From assembly GCA_902783905.1 (NCBI GenBank), contig CACZSP010000165.1:1-5654 (forward strand): a DNA stretch of 5,654 nt, written 5' to 3'. Within the stretch, counting starts at the first letter, position 1; the number at the start of each line of letters is the position of its first letter. This document shows positions 1 through 4,882 of this stretch, piece after piece. This DNA comes from an uncultured Ruminococcus sp. Its GTDB lineage: Bacteria > Bacillota > Clostridia > Oscillospirales > CAG-272. Made by a program: the position numbers and the translations under genes. Under the pieces are notes generated by a model. The model saw nothing but the letters and a program-made list of their open reading frames with translations, had not been told where the DNA came from and made no database searches.

Positions 1-52
1 AAAAAAGCAATACTCCGGTAGTGACGATCCGGAAGTCACGGCCGGAGTATGC
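1..52 (-). terminator. Rho-independent terminator of the S component / C26 hydrolase operon
   Basis: Read on the minus strand, a long hairpin is followed directly by six T (the A run at 1-6). The outer arms ATACTCCGG (10-18) and CCGGAGTAT (42-50) pair perfectly. They are extended outward by a GC/GC pair across a bulged A9. Inside, after a 2-base internal mismatch, GTGAC (21-25) pairs with GTCAC (35-39), leaving a 9-base loop. It lies 14 bases beyond the stop codon of the hydrolase gene, the expected place for an operon end. On the plus strand there is no T run after the hairpin, so it looks one-directional. Confidence 0.88.
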
Positions 53-65
53 GATTAATAATTTA

Positions 66-785
66 TTAATTGTTTTTTGCCGCTTCGACAAAAGACCGGA
101 AGATAACCCGTGAGCTTTCCGATTCGTCGTAAAAGAGTTCGGGGTGCCACTGAACGGCAATAAAATATCTTCCCTGCGGGTCGCGGGGCTCGATCGCTTC
201 GATCAGTCCGTCGTGTGCGGACGTCGCCGAGACCGTAAATCCCGGCGCCGGATCCTTTACCGCCTGATGGTGAAAGCTGTTTATCTTCGTTTCTTCGCCT
301 CCGATCAGAGAAGCAAGGAAAGTGCCGGCGGTCAGTTTAGCCGTGAAGGGAGTGACGCTGCCCGCCTCCTCCTGTCTGTGTCCCTGAACGTCCTGGTAGA
401 GGCTCCCTCCCGCCGCGACGTTGAGCAGCTGGACTCCGCGGCAGATCCCGAGCACCGGCTTTTCGGGCTTTTCATAATAGAGAATCCTCGCAAGCTCAAG
501 TTCGAAGGCGTCGCGGCGTTCGCAGATTTCGACTCCGTCGCCGGTTATTTCCTCACCGTACCTGCGGGGGGCGACGTCGACTCCTCCCGAGAACAGGAAG
601 GCGTCGAAAAGACCGTCGTCGGCGAATTCACGCGCGCCCTTAGCCTCGTCGGTGAAGGGAAGGAAAACCGGGATCCCGCCCGATTTCCAGATCGCGTTGA
701 AGTAGGAGCGGTTGGCGTGAAGACGCGTCGCCGCGTCGTTCATCGAACAGGTGATCCCGATCACGGGCCGGCGATCGGTTTTCAT
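66..785 (-). CDS. Class I glutamine amidotransferase-like gamma-glutamyl hydrolase (peptidase C26 / PuuD-like)
   Basis: This 239-residue protein shows the class I glutamine amidotransferase fold. FSGGVD (65-70) forms the turn before the active site. GICRG (113-117) is the nucleophile elbow with Cys115. SFHHQAV (170-176) is typical of the C26 family, and QWHPE (212-216) carries catalytic His214 and Glu216. The length fits stand-alone C26 enzymes, which cleave gamma-glutamyl amide bonds, for example gamma-glutamyl-GABA in putrescine breakdown or folate polyglutamates. No signal peptide is seen, so it should be cytoplasmic. The ATG lies in an ATGA overlap with the upstream S-component gene and has only a weak ribosome binding site, suggesting translational coupling. 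No putrescine pathway gene is nearby, so a PuuD role is not supported by context. The family call is firm; the substrate is open. Confidence 0.93.
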   Translation of the reverse strand: MKTDRRPVIGITCSMNDAATRLHANRSYFNAIWKSGGIPVFLPFTDEAKGAREFADDGLFDAFLFSGGVDVAPRRYGEEITGDGVEICERRDAFELELARILYYEKPEKPVLGICRGVQLLNVAAGGSLYQDVQGHRQEEAGSVTPFTAKLTAGTFLASLIGGEETKINSFHHQAVKDPAPGFTVSATSAHDGLIEAIEPRDPQGRYFIAVQWHPELFYDESESSRVIFRSFVEAAKNN

Positions 786-1426
786 TTTTCGGGAACCGTT
801 CCGTCCATCTTTGCCGCCAGTTCGATCAGCCGTGCGATGATGGGGCAGAGGATAATGACGGAAGCAAGCTCAACGAGGAAGTTGGCGCCGACGAGTCCGA
901 CGATCATATATCTCCCGGCGCTTTCAAATCCGGCTGCAGCAGCCCATTCGTTGATGGTGGGCATGAAGAAAACCCTGCATCCGAGAAGGAAAAGACCGGT
1001 GTTGACGACCGGCGAAACCACCGCTGCGGCGGCGATCGCAAAGTCGGTGCGCCATTTTTCCTTTCCTTTCGCCTCGATCACGAAATGCACGCGAAGCGGC
1101 TTGAGGAGCATATATACCAGCGCCGAGCAGAGACCGGCGAGAGTTCCCTTGAGCAGAACGGTAATAACCGTTCCAACGGGATCTATTGCAATAAATACCG
1201 CGGCGTCGTTTATCAGTACGACTACGCTGAACACCAGGCCGAGAAAAGCGCCCGCCGCCGGACCGCAGAGGGCTCCGCCGACGATTATCGGAATGAGCGC
1301 GAGCGTTATCGAAAAGGGCCCGAAGTGGATGTAACCCGAGAACCACTGAAGCAGGAAAACGACTGCCGCCAGTATTCCTGTCAGCACTATTTTTTTCAGC
1401 TGCTGTGAAGAGTTTCTGTTAGACAT
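782..1426 (-). CDS. ECF transporter S component (substrate-binding membrane subunit)
   Basis: A 214-residue, very hydrophobic protein with about six membrane segments (roughly 13-31, 37-55, 57-77, 82-108, 128-152, 174-200). The stretch ALIPIIVGGALCGPAAG (43-59) followed by a further hydrophobic helix is characteristic of energy-coupling-factor S components, which bind a vitamin or similar small molecule and dock onto the shared EcfA/A'/T module. No EcfA or EcfT gene is in the window, as expected for group II systems where the module is encoded elsewhere. The ATG at 1426 is chosen over an in-frame TTG at 1447 because GGGAGGA (1439-1433) sits 6 bases before it and lies inside the longer reading. 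The gene overlaps the following hydrolase by 4 bases. The specific S family (folate, riboflavin, pantothenate, other) could not be settled by eye. Confidence 0.88.
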   Translation of the reverse strand: MSNRNSSQQLKKIVLTGILAAVVFLLQWFSGYIHFGPFSITLALIPIIVGGALCGPAAGAFLGLVFSVVVLINDAAVFIAIDPVGTVITVLLKGTLAGLCSALVYMLLKPLRVHFVIEAKGKEKWRTDFAIAAAAVVSPVVNTGLFLLGCRVFFMPTINEWAAAAGFESAGRYMIVGLVGANFLVELASVIILCPIIARLIELAAKMDGTVPEK

Positions 1427-1432
1427 AACCTG

Positions 1433-1439
1433 TCCTCCC
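1433..1439 (-). promoter_or_regulatory. Ribosome binding site of the S component gene
   Basis: On the minus strand GGGAGGA is followed by 6 bases and then ATG at 1426. This strong Shine-Dalgarno match decides the start; the upstream TTG at 1447 would place this site inside the coding region. Confidence 0.85.
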
Positions 1440-1486
1440 GTCTGCAAAAGACACGTTCCAAAAAACGAATAAAATGATGAGATAAT

Positions 1487-1515
1487 ATTATACTACTTTT
1501 TTCGCGAAATGTCAA
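1487..1515 (-). promoter_or_regulatory. Full-consensus sigma-70/sigma-A promoter for the S component / hydrolase operon
   Basis: On the minus strand the -35 box is TTGACA (1515-1510) and the -10 box TATAAT (1492-1487), with exactly 17 bases between them: a perfect match to the housekeeping consensus. The expected start of transcription is near 1480, giving a leader of about 54 bases before the ATG at 1426, too short for most known riboswitches. The spacer contains the 10-bp perfect palindrome TTTCGCGAAA (1500-1509), which could be a repressor operator. The -35 box lies only 15 bases past the stop codon of the upstream peptidase gene, and no convincing terminator separates them. Confidence 0.88.
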
Positions 1516-1529
1516 ATAATTCCGCCGGT

Positions 1530-2255
1530 TCAGTTGCGCCGCCTGCCCGTGCCGAATATCGAAATCATACGCAAAAGGTTAAGAAGCGCCACCGTCATCG
1601 AAGCGACGTAGGTCAGCGCCGCTGCGGTCAGCACGCTGCGCATGCCGGCAAGTTCCGACGACGAAAAGAATCCCGAACCGCGCGCCGCCGAGATCGCCCG
1701 TCTTGAGGCGTTGAACTCTACCGGAAGAGTGACGAGAGTGAAGAGAAAGACGGCGGAATAAAGGACGAGGCCGACCGTTATCAGCGCGTCGCCGAAGGAG
1801 GAGTTGAACAGCGAACCGACGACGGCGAGAATCAGCCCGAGATTCGAGCCCACGTTGACGACGCCCGCCATCCCGCTGCGAAGCAGGACGGGAAGATATC
1901 TCTTCTTGTACTGGACCGCGTGTCCCGCCTCGTGCGCCGCGACTCCGACCGCGGCGACCGAGCTTTTTCCGTAAGTCGAATCCGACAGACTGAGCGTCAG
2001 GGCCCGGTGATTGTAATTGTCGGTCAGTTCACCCGACGTGTGGGCCAGGGCCACGTCGTATATTCCGTTGTCGCGAAGCATTTTCTGTGCAAAATCGTTC
2101 GCCGTCACCCCTGAAGAGACCGGGACCGAACCGAATTTCGCATAAGTCTTTTTTACGTAAGCGCCTGTGCTTATGGACAGGAAAAGCGATATCGCCAGTA
2201 TCAGCCAGTATCCGGCGTCGGGCATCCGCGTCAGGATTTCGTCAATCTGCTGCAT
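1530..2255 (-). CDS. YugP-type membrane zinc metallopeptidase
   Basis: A 241-residue protein matching the neutral zinc metallopeptidase family represented by Bacillus YugP. The zinc-binding motif HEAGH is at 108-112, within a GVAAHEAGHAVQ context. LPVEFNASRRA (177-187) is the second conserved block of the family, where Glu180 is likely the third zinc ligand. Hydrophobic segments lie near 15-32, 133-150, 157-180 and 208-232, so it is an integral membrane protein; the length is slightly above the usual roughly 225 residues. Its biological substrate is not known for the family. The ATG at 2255 overlaps the end of the lipoprotein gene by 14 bases. A second ATG at 2225 (residue 11) would give a more typical N-terminus, and neither start has a strong ribosome binding site. 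The overlap suggests translation coupled to the lipoprotein. Confidence 0.9.
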   Translation of the reverse strand: MQQIDEILTRMPDAGYWLILAISLFLSISTGAYVKKTYAKFGSVPVSSGVTANDFAQKMLRDNGIYDVALAHTSGELTDNYNHRALTLSLSDSTYGKSSVAAVGVAAHEAGHAVQYKKRYLPVLLRSGMAGVVNVGSNLGLILAVVGSLFNSSFGDALITVGLVLYSAVFLFTLVTLPVEFNASRRAISAARGSGFFSSSELAGMRSVLTAAALTYVASMTVALLNLLRMISIFGTGRRRN

Positions 2256-4011
2256 GTTTTTCCGCTATAGTGCGTAACGTCGCGGCGGCTTCGGCTGAAA
2301 GTCCGTTGGTCGCGCTGTTCTCTGCCGGGAGTGGCGTTCCGAATACCGCTCTGTATACCATTGCCGCCTGCAGATAGCCGATACCTGTCTCGGTCGGATT
2401 TGCGTAGTCAAGATAGGCACCGCCGTAATTGATATATCCGATCCCCAGCTTTCCCGACCAGTCGACGGCAAGTTCTCTGAAATACGCGGTGCCGTCGGCG
2501 GCGGAATAGGTCTCCTTGTTGCCGGTGTCGGTGTAACCCGGGTCACCCGAGGCAGTTGTGAAAATCGACGGCTTGCTCTTGCTGTTCAGTGTGAAGAGGA
2601 AGATTTTGTCTGTCTCCGCTTTGAGCAGCGGCATTATTTTTTCAAGCGCCGCGAATTCGGAAGCGGCGACGTCCGGGCTTGATCTCGTGCAGCGTCTGGA
2701 AATCTGAACGATTATCGCGTCCCATTTTTCGCCGGCGAGCGCCGCGCGGAGACCGAGATCGTTCGATTCGGTCACGAGATTGTTGATTACAAATGTCGAG
2801 CTTCTTACGTAGGAGGAAAGGGAATCCTTCCCCTCGGCTTTCAGGATGTCGTCGAACACCTTGCCCATAGAGTAGTTGTCCATCAGGTTCGATCCGACGA
2901 TGAGCAGGCGGAAGCCCTCGGCCTGCGGGTCGGGAGTCAGATCCGGGACGACGCCCCCGAGGACTGTCGCGTCGGCGGCGGCAAGAAGCTTTGCCTGGCC
3001 GGAAAATCCCGCGATCTGCGCCGTTTTGTCGGGAGTCTCGCCGAATATCGTCTCGTAAAAGACCATTGCGGCGAGAAGCGATCCCTCGGGAGAGGGATGA
3101 CGCAGGTCGGTGTGATAAAGGTTCAGGTCGGGATTTGCGGCAATGCAGTTTTCAAAAGCGTATCCGGCCCGGGCGATCTTTACTCCGCCGAGCTTTGACG
3201 AAAGCTCTTCGTTGATCTCCGACATGAATTTCGTGTGCTCCTTGCGGCCCATCGGGTGGGATGCTCCCGTCTTCATGTCGGTCGGCGAGGCGGCGGTATA
3301 CTCGATAACCGTTCCGTCGTTGTTTCCCCAGACCGAGTAGAGAATGATTTCGGCTCCGGCGTCCGCGGCAAGTTTTTGCAGCTTTTCAGCCGAGGCGAAT
3401 TCTGCGTCCTTTACCGTCTGCTCGTAGGGGCTTATCCTTCTGGAGGGCTCGATGACGACGATATCCCACTTTTCGTTTTTCAGGAGCGGCAGGGCTTTGC
3501 CTCCCACCTCGGTGGATCCGTCGGCAAAGTCGGACATCGTGGCGCTTCCCTTTGTGACCGAGCGCACGTCGACCTTCTTTCCCTGCGCGGTTGCGATCCG
3601 GGCAAAGATATCAGGCATATCGTTGTAGTATATGAGGCTGTTGCCGAGGAAGAGGATCTTCAGCTCCTTTTCGGGTTCGGGATCCTGCGCTCCCGTCGTA
3701 TCCGCGGCGGTTTCCGGCAAAGTTGTCGCCTCCGACGTGACGGCTTCCTCCGTCGCGGCGGCTGTCGTTATTTCCGCCGTCGCTTCGGACGTTCCGGCGG
3801 CAGACGTATCCTCCGCCGTGACGCTTTCCTCCGTCGTCCCGTCCGGCTCGGTTTCCGGGGAGGTCGGTTCCTTCGTGCCGGGTCCCGCGGTCGTCCCGGC
3901 TTCCGGCGTCGTGCTTCCGGTGCCGGGAGCGTCGGTATTCCCGCAACCGGCGGACGAAAGCAGAATCGATGCAGCCGCGAGAGCGGCGATAATCAGAATA
4001 AGATATTTCAC
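2242..4011 (-). CDS. Lipoprotein with two tandem SGNH/GDSL-hydrolase-like domains
   Basis: A 589-residue predicted lipoprotein. The GTG start at 4011 is preferred because GGAGGG lies 9 bases upstream and the protein then begins MKYLILI, a normal signal peptide; a TTG at 4035 would add 8 residues and engulf that site. The lipobox SAGC places the acylated Cys at 23. Residues 24-115 are a Thr/Glu/Ala/Ser/Pro-rich spacer, likely reaching through the wall. Domain 1 (about 116-325) has FLGNSL with Ser125 and TDLRHPS with Asp302/His305, the catalytic blocks of SGNH esterases. Domain 2 (about 366-562) repeats the layout but reads VGSNLM and LDYANP, so Ser and His are replaced by Asn375 and Asn538. 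The family cleaves esters, often acetyl groups on glycans or peptidoglycan; the substrate here is unknown. It has its own promoter and overlaps the downstream metallopeptidase gene. Confidence 0.88.
   Translation of the reverse strand: MKYLILIIAALAAASILLSSAGCGNTDAPGTGSTTPEAGTTAGPGTKEPTSPETEPDGTTEESVTAEDTSAAGTSEATAEITTAAATEEAVTSEATTLPETAADTTGAQDPEPEKELKILFLGNSLIYYNDMPDIFARIATAQGKKVDVRSVTKGSATMSDFADGSTEVGGKALPLLKNEKWDIVVIEPSRRISPYEQTVKDAEFASAEKLQKLAADAGAEIILYSVWGNNDGTVIEYTAASPTDMKTGASHPMGRKEHTKFMSEINEELSSKLGGVKIARAGYAFENCIAANPDLNLYHTDLRHPSPEGSLLAAMVFYETIFGETPDKTAQIAGFSGQAKLLAAADATVLGGVVPDLTPDPQAEGFRLLIVGSNLMDNYSMGKVFDDILKAEGKDSLSSYVRSSTFVINNLVTESNDLGLRAALAGEKWDAIIVQISRRCTRSSPDVAASEFAALEKIMPLLKAETDKIFLFTLNSKSKPSIFTTASGDPGYTDTGNKETYSAADGTAYFRELAVDWSGKLGIGYINYGGAYLDYANPTETGIGYLQAAMVYRAVFGTPLPAENSATNGLSAEAAATLRTIAEKHAAD
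3667..3942 (-). repeat. Low-complexity Thr/Glu/Ala-rich linker of the lipoprotein
   Basis: Encodes residues 24-115 of the lipoprotein, dominated by Thr, Glu, Ala, Ser and Pro with short irregular repeats such as TSEAT, TAEIT and TTPEAG. It links the lipid-anchored Cys to the first hydrolase domain and probably acts as a flexible spacer. Irregular codon-level repetition makes it a likely site of length variation between strains. The plus strand also reads open here as a Val/Ser/Ala-rich frame, which is a shadow. Confidence 0.75.
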
Positions 4012-4020
4012 GGCAGGCAA

Positions 4021-4026
4021 CCCTCC
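4021..4026 (-). promoter_or_regulatory. Ribosome binding site of the lipoprotein gene
   Basis: GGAGGG on the minus strand, 9 bases before the GTG at 4011. It is the reason to choose GTG over the TTG at 4035, and yields a standard lipoprotein signal peptide. Confidence 0.75.
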
Positions 4027-4054
4027 GACTGACAAATAAATAATTATCTATTTT

Positions 4055-4083
4055 ATTATACTATATATTCAGGACAAAGTCAA
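4055..4083 (-). promoter_or_regulatory. Sigma-70/sigma-A promoter of the lipoprotein / metallopeptidase unit
   Basis: On the minus strand TTGACT (4083-4078) and TATAAT (4060-4055) are 17 bases apart, one mismatch from full consensus. Transcription should start near 4048, giving a leader of about 37 AT-rich bases. It faces away from the rightward promoter at 4105-4133, with only 21 bases between the two -35 boxes. Confidence 0.82.
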
Positions 4084-4084
4084 T

Positions 4085-4101
4085 CCCCGGGCGGATCGGG
4101 G
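4085..4101. promoter_or_regulatory. GC-rich inverted repeat between divergent -35 boxes (possible shared operator)
   Basis: CCCCG (4085-4089) and CGGGG (4097-4101) are inverted around a 7-base centre, placed between the two facing -35 boxes. Outside them CAAT (4081-4084) and ATTG (4104-4107) are also inverted, though that part follows simply from two facing -35 boxes. The position fits a site that could control both transcripts. No regulator can be named, and the repeat is short enough to be chance. Confidence 0.3.
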
Positions 4102-4104
4102 CTA

Positions 4105-4133
4105 TTGACAATCCGGGGGTGTTGGAGTATAAT
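4105..4133 (+). promoter_or_regulatory. Full-consensus sigma-70/sigma-A promoter of the small acidic protein gene
   Basis: TTGACA (4105-4110), 17 bases, TATAAT (4128-4133): a perfect housekeeping promoter. The expected transcript start is near 4140, only about 21 bases before the ATG at 4161, and the leader contains AAGGAG. A second perfect consensus promoter in the window indicates high basal expression unless repressed. Confidence 0.88.
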
Positions 4134-4146
4134 AATGATAATTAAC

Positions 4147-4152
4147 AAGGAG
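4147..4152 (+). promoter_or_regulatory. Ribosome binding site of the small acidic protein gene
   Basis: AAGGAG followed by 8 bases, mostly A, before ATG at 4161. It is a strong site and supports the chosen start. Confidence 0.85.
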
Positions 4153-4160
4153 AGCAAAAA

Positions 4161-4643
4161 ATGAAATACAATACAGGGAAAATCAGAAAAATCAAAAAAC
4201 GGATCATGGCCGATCCGGAAATGAAAAAAATGCTCGTGCGCAGCGCCTGGGACGAGATAATGCTTGATCTTGACGGAGACGGCATCGCCGACGTCTGCCT
4301 TTCGAGCGACAACGCCTGGGGATATATCGACACTTTTTCTGTCGATCTGACGGGAAACGGCGAATTCAATCTTTATCTGCACGACGCAAACGGCAACGGA
4401 CTTCCCGACGCGATCCTTTGGGGCGACGACGATTCCGACGAACTGGTGCTGGTCGCCGCAGGTTCGGCGGTGGAGAACGGTCTTGTGGAAACGGTGGCAA
4501 AGATCGAATCTCTCCTCAGATCCGACGAATTTAAGAGCGCCGAACTTGGACTGACCCTTTCCGATCTTGCCGAATATCTGCGCTCGAACGCCGAGGCGCT
4601 TACCGAATCCCTGACGAAAAAGGACGGCGCCGACGCCCCGTGA
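4161..4643 (+). CDS. Hypothetical acidic protein with three putative calcium-binding loops
   Basis: A 160-residue protein I do not recognise as a named family. The first 14 residues are basic (KIRKIKKR) with no hydrophobic stretch after them, so there is no signal peptide and it should be cytoplasmic. The middle holds three loops of the form DxDGDGxxD: DLDGDGIAD (36-44), DLTGNGEFN (62-70) and DANGNGLPD (75-83), each followed by a short hydrophobic strand. Such loops bind calcium in dockerin, EF-hand-like and thrombospondin type 3 repeats, which are mostly extracellular. The C-terminal part (about 100-151) looks helical and acidic. A perfect promoter and strong ribosome binding site make the gene convincing. 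Calcium binding is inferred from motif only; the loops could also be structural turns. Confidence 0.85.
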   Translation: MKYNTGKIRKIKKRIMADPEMKKMLVRSAWDEIMLDLDGDGIADVCLSSDNAWGYIDTFSVDLTGNGEFNLYLHDANGNGLPDAILWGDDDSDELVLVAAGSAVENGLVETVAKIESLLRSDEFKSAELGLTLSDLAEYLRSNAEALTESLTKKDGADAP

Positions 4644-4645
4644 CC

Positions 4646-4665
4646 GTAAAAACAGCCCTTTTTAC
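4646..4665 (+). terminator. AT-rich hairpin after the acidic protein gene (weak terminator candidate)
   Basis: GTAAAAA (4646-4652) and TTTTTAC (4659-4665) are perfect inverted arms around a 6-base loop, starting 2 bases after the stop codon. The T run is part of the stem and the stem lacks a GC-rich core, so it is a weak intrinsic terminator at best. Confidence 0.4.
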
Positions 4666-4708
4666 ATTCTGCTGAAATCAAATTTGCGAAAAAAGCTTGA
4701 CATTACCC

Positions 4709-4755
4709 GGCGAATGCGAACCCATGCGCATTGGCGCGGGCGCCAATGCGCCGGG
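4709..4755. repeat. GC-rich hairpin with a competing second pairing
   Basis: GCGCATTGGCG (4726-4736) and CGCCAATGCGC (4741-4751) form a perfect 11-bp stem with a 4-base loop, extended by CCC (4721-4723) against GGG (4753-4755). The arm segment CGCATT (4727-4732) can also pair with an upstream AATGCG (4713-4718), so two mutually exclusive hairpins are possible. No T run follows, so it is not a classical terminator. It lies in a stretch (4644-4882) with no supported gene. Its role is unknown. Confidence 0.7.
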
Positions 4756-4776
4756 GCAATTCCGCGCACGAGTGTA

Positions 4777-4818
4777 CAATAAGCATCCCGGGTGCTAATG
4801 CACCCGGGATGCTTATTG
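4777..4818. repeat. Perfect 19-bp inverted repeat with 4-base loop
   Basis: CAATAAGCATCCCGGGTGC (4777-4795) and its exact reverse complement (4800-4818) flank the loop TAAT. Each arm contains the self-palindromic CCCGGG. The downstream flank is not T-rich, although the stem itself ends in GCTTATT, so terminator activity on either strand would be weak. It could be an extended cruciform or RNA hairpin, a binding site for a dimeric protein, or part of a small palindromic mobile element. It lies 64 bases before the first ATG of the LexA-like gene. Confidence 0.85.
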
Positions 4819-4882
4819 GTGAACCCGACGATGTCAAATCCAAATTTTTTATGTTTCCTGGATTCCCGCCCTTTCCAAAATT

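Larger units (their letters stand above)
4644..4882. other. Gene-free palindrome-rich interval
   Basis: This 239-base stretch between two plus-strand genes has no supported coding region. From left to right it holds an AT-rich hairpin, the competing GC-rich hairpins, the perfect 19-bp palindrome, and the degraded 5' end of the LexA-like frame (homology-like from about 4853). TTGACAT (4697-4703) and ATGTCAA (4831-4837) are inverted near its ends, but no -10 box stands 17 bases after the first and no target duplication is clear. I find no convincing promoter or SOS-type GAAC-N4-GTTC operator for the LexA-like gene here. Confidence 0.6.

Noticed and set aside
144..1334. Long plus-strand open frame of 396 codons opposite the hydrolase and S component genes
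   Set aside because: It is antisense to two genes with clear family motifs, its translation has no recognisable domain and is Arg/Ser-rich, and it is open because of the GC-rich codon bias of the opposite strand.
3235..4032. Plus-strand open frames opposite the lipoprotein, including a Val/Ala/Ser-rich one over the linker
   Set aside because: They mirror the lipoprotein codons, are dominated by Arg/Gly or simple repeats, and lack ribosome binding sites.
4697..4780. TTGACA at 4697 or TACAAT at 4775 as a promoter for the LexA-like gene
   Set aside because: The TTGACA has no -10 box at 16-18 bases, and the TACAAT has no -35 box at the right distance and overlaps the palindrome.
4777..4818. Perfect palindrome as a classical Rho-independent terminator
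   Set aside because: No T run follows on either strand; only a short TTATT within the stem.
4697..4837. TTGACAT / ATGTCAA as terminal inverted repeats of a small mobile element containing the palindromes
   Set aside because: Seven bases of match with no target-site duplication and different spacing in the flanking AAATTTG match is too weak; kept only as a possibility within the interval description.
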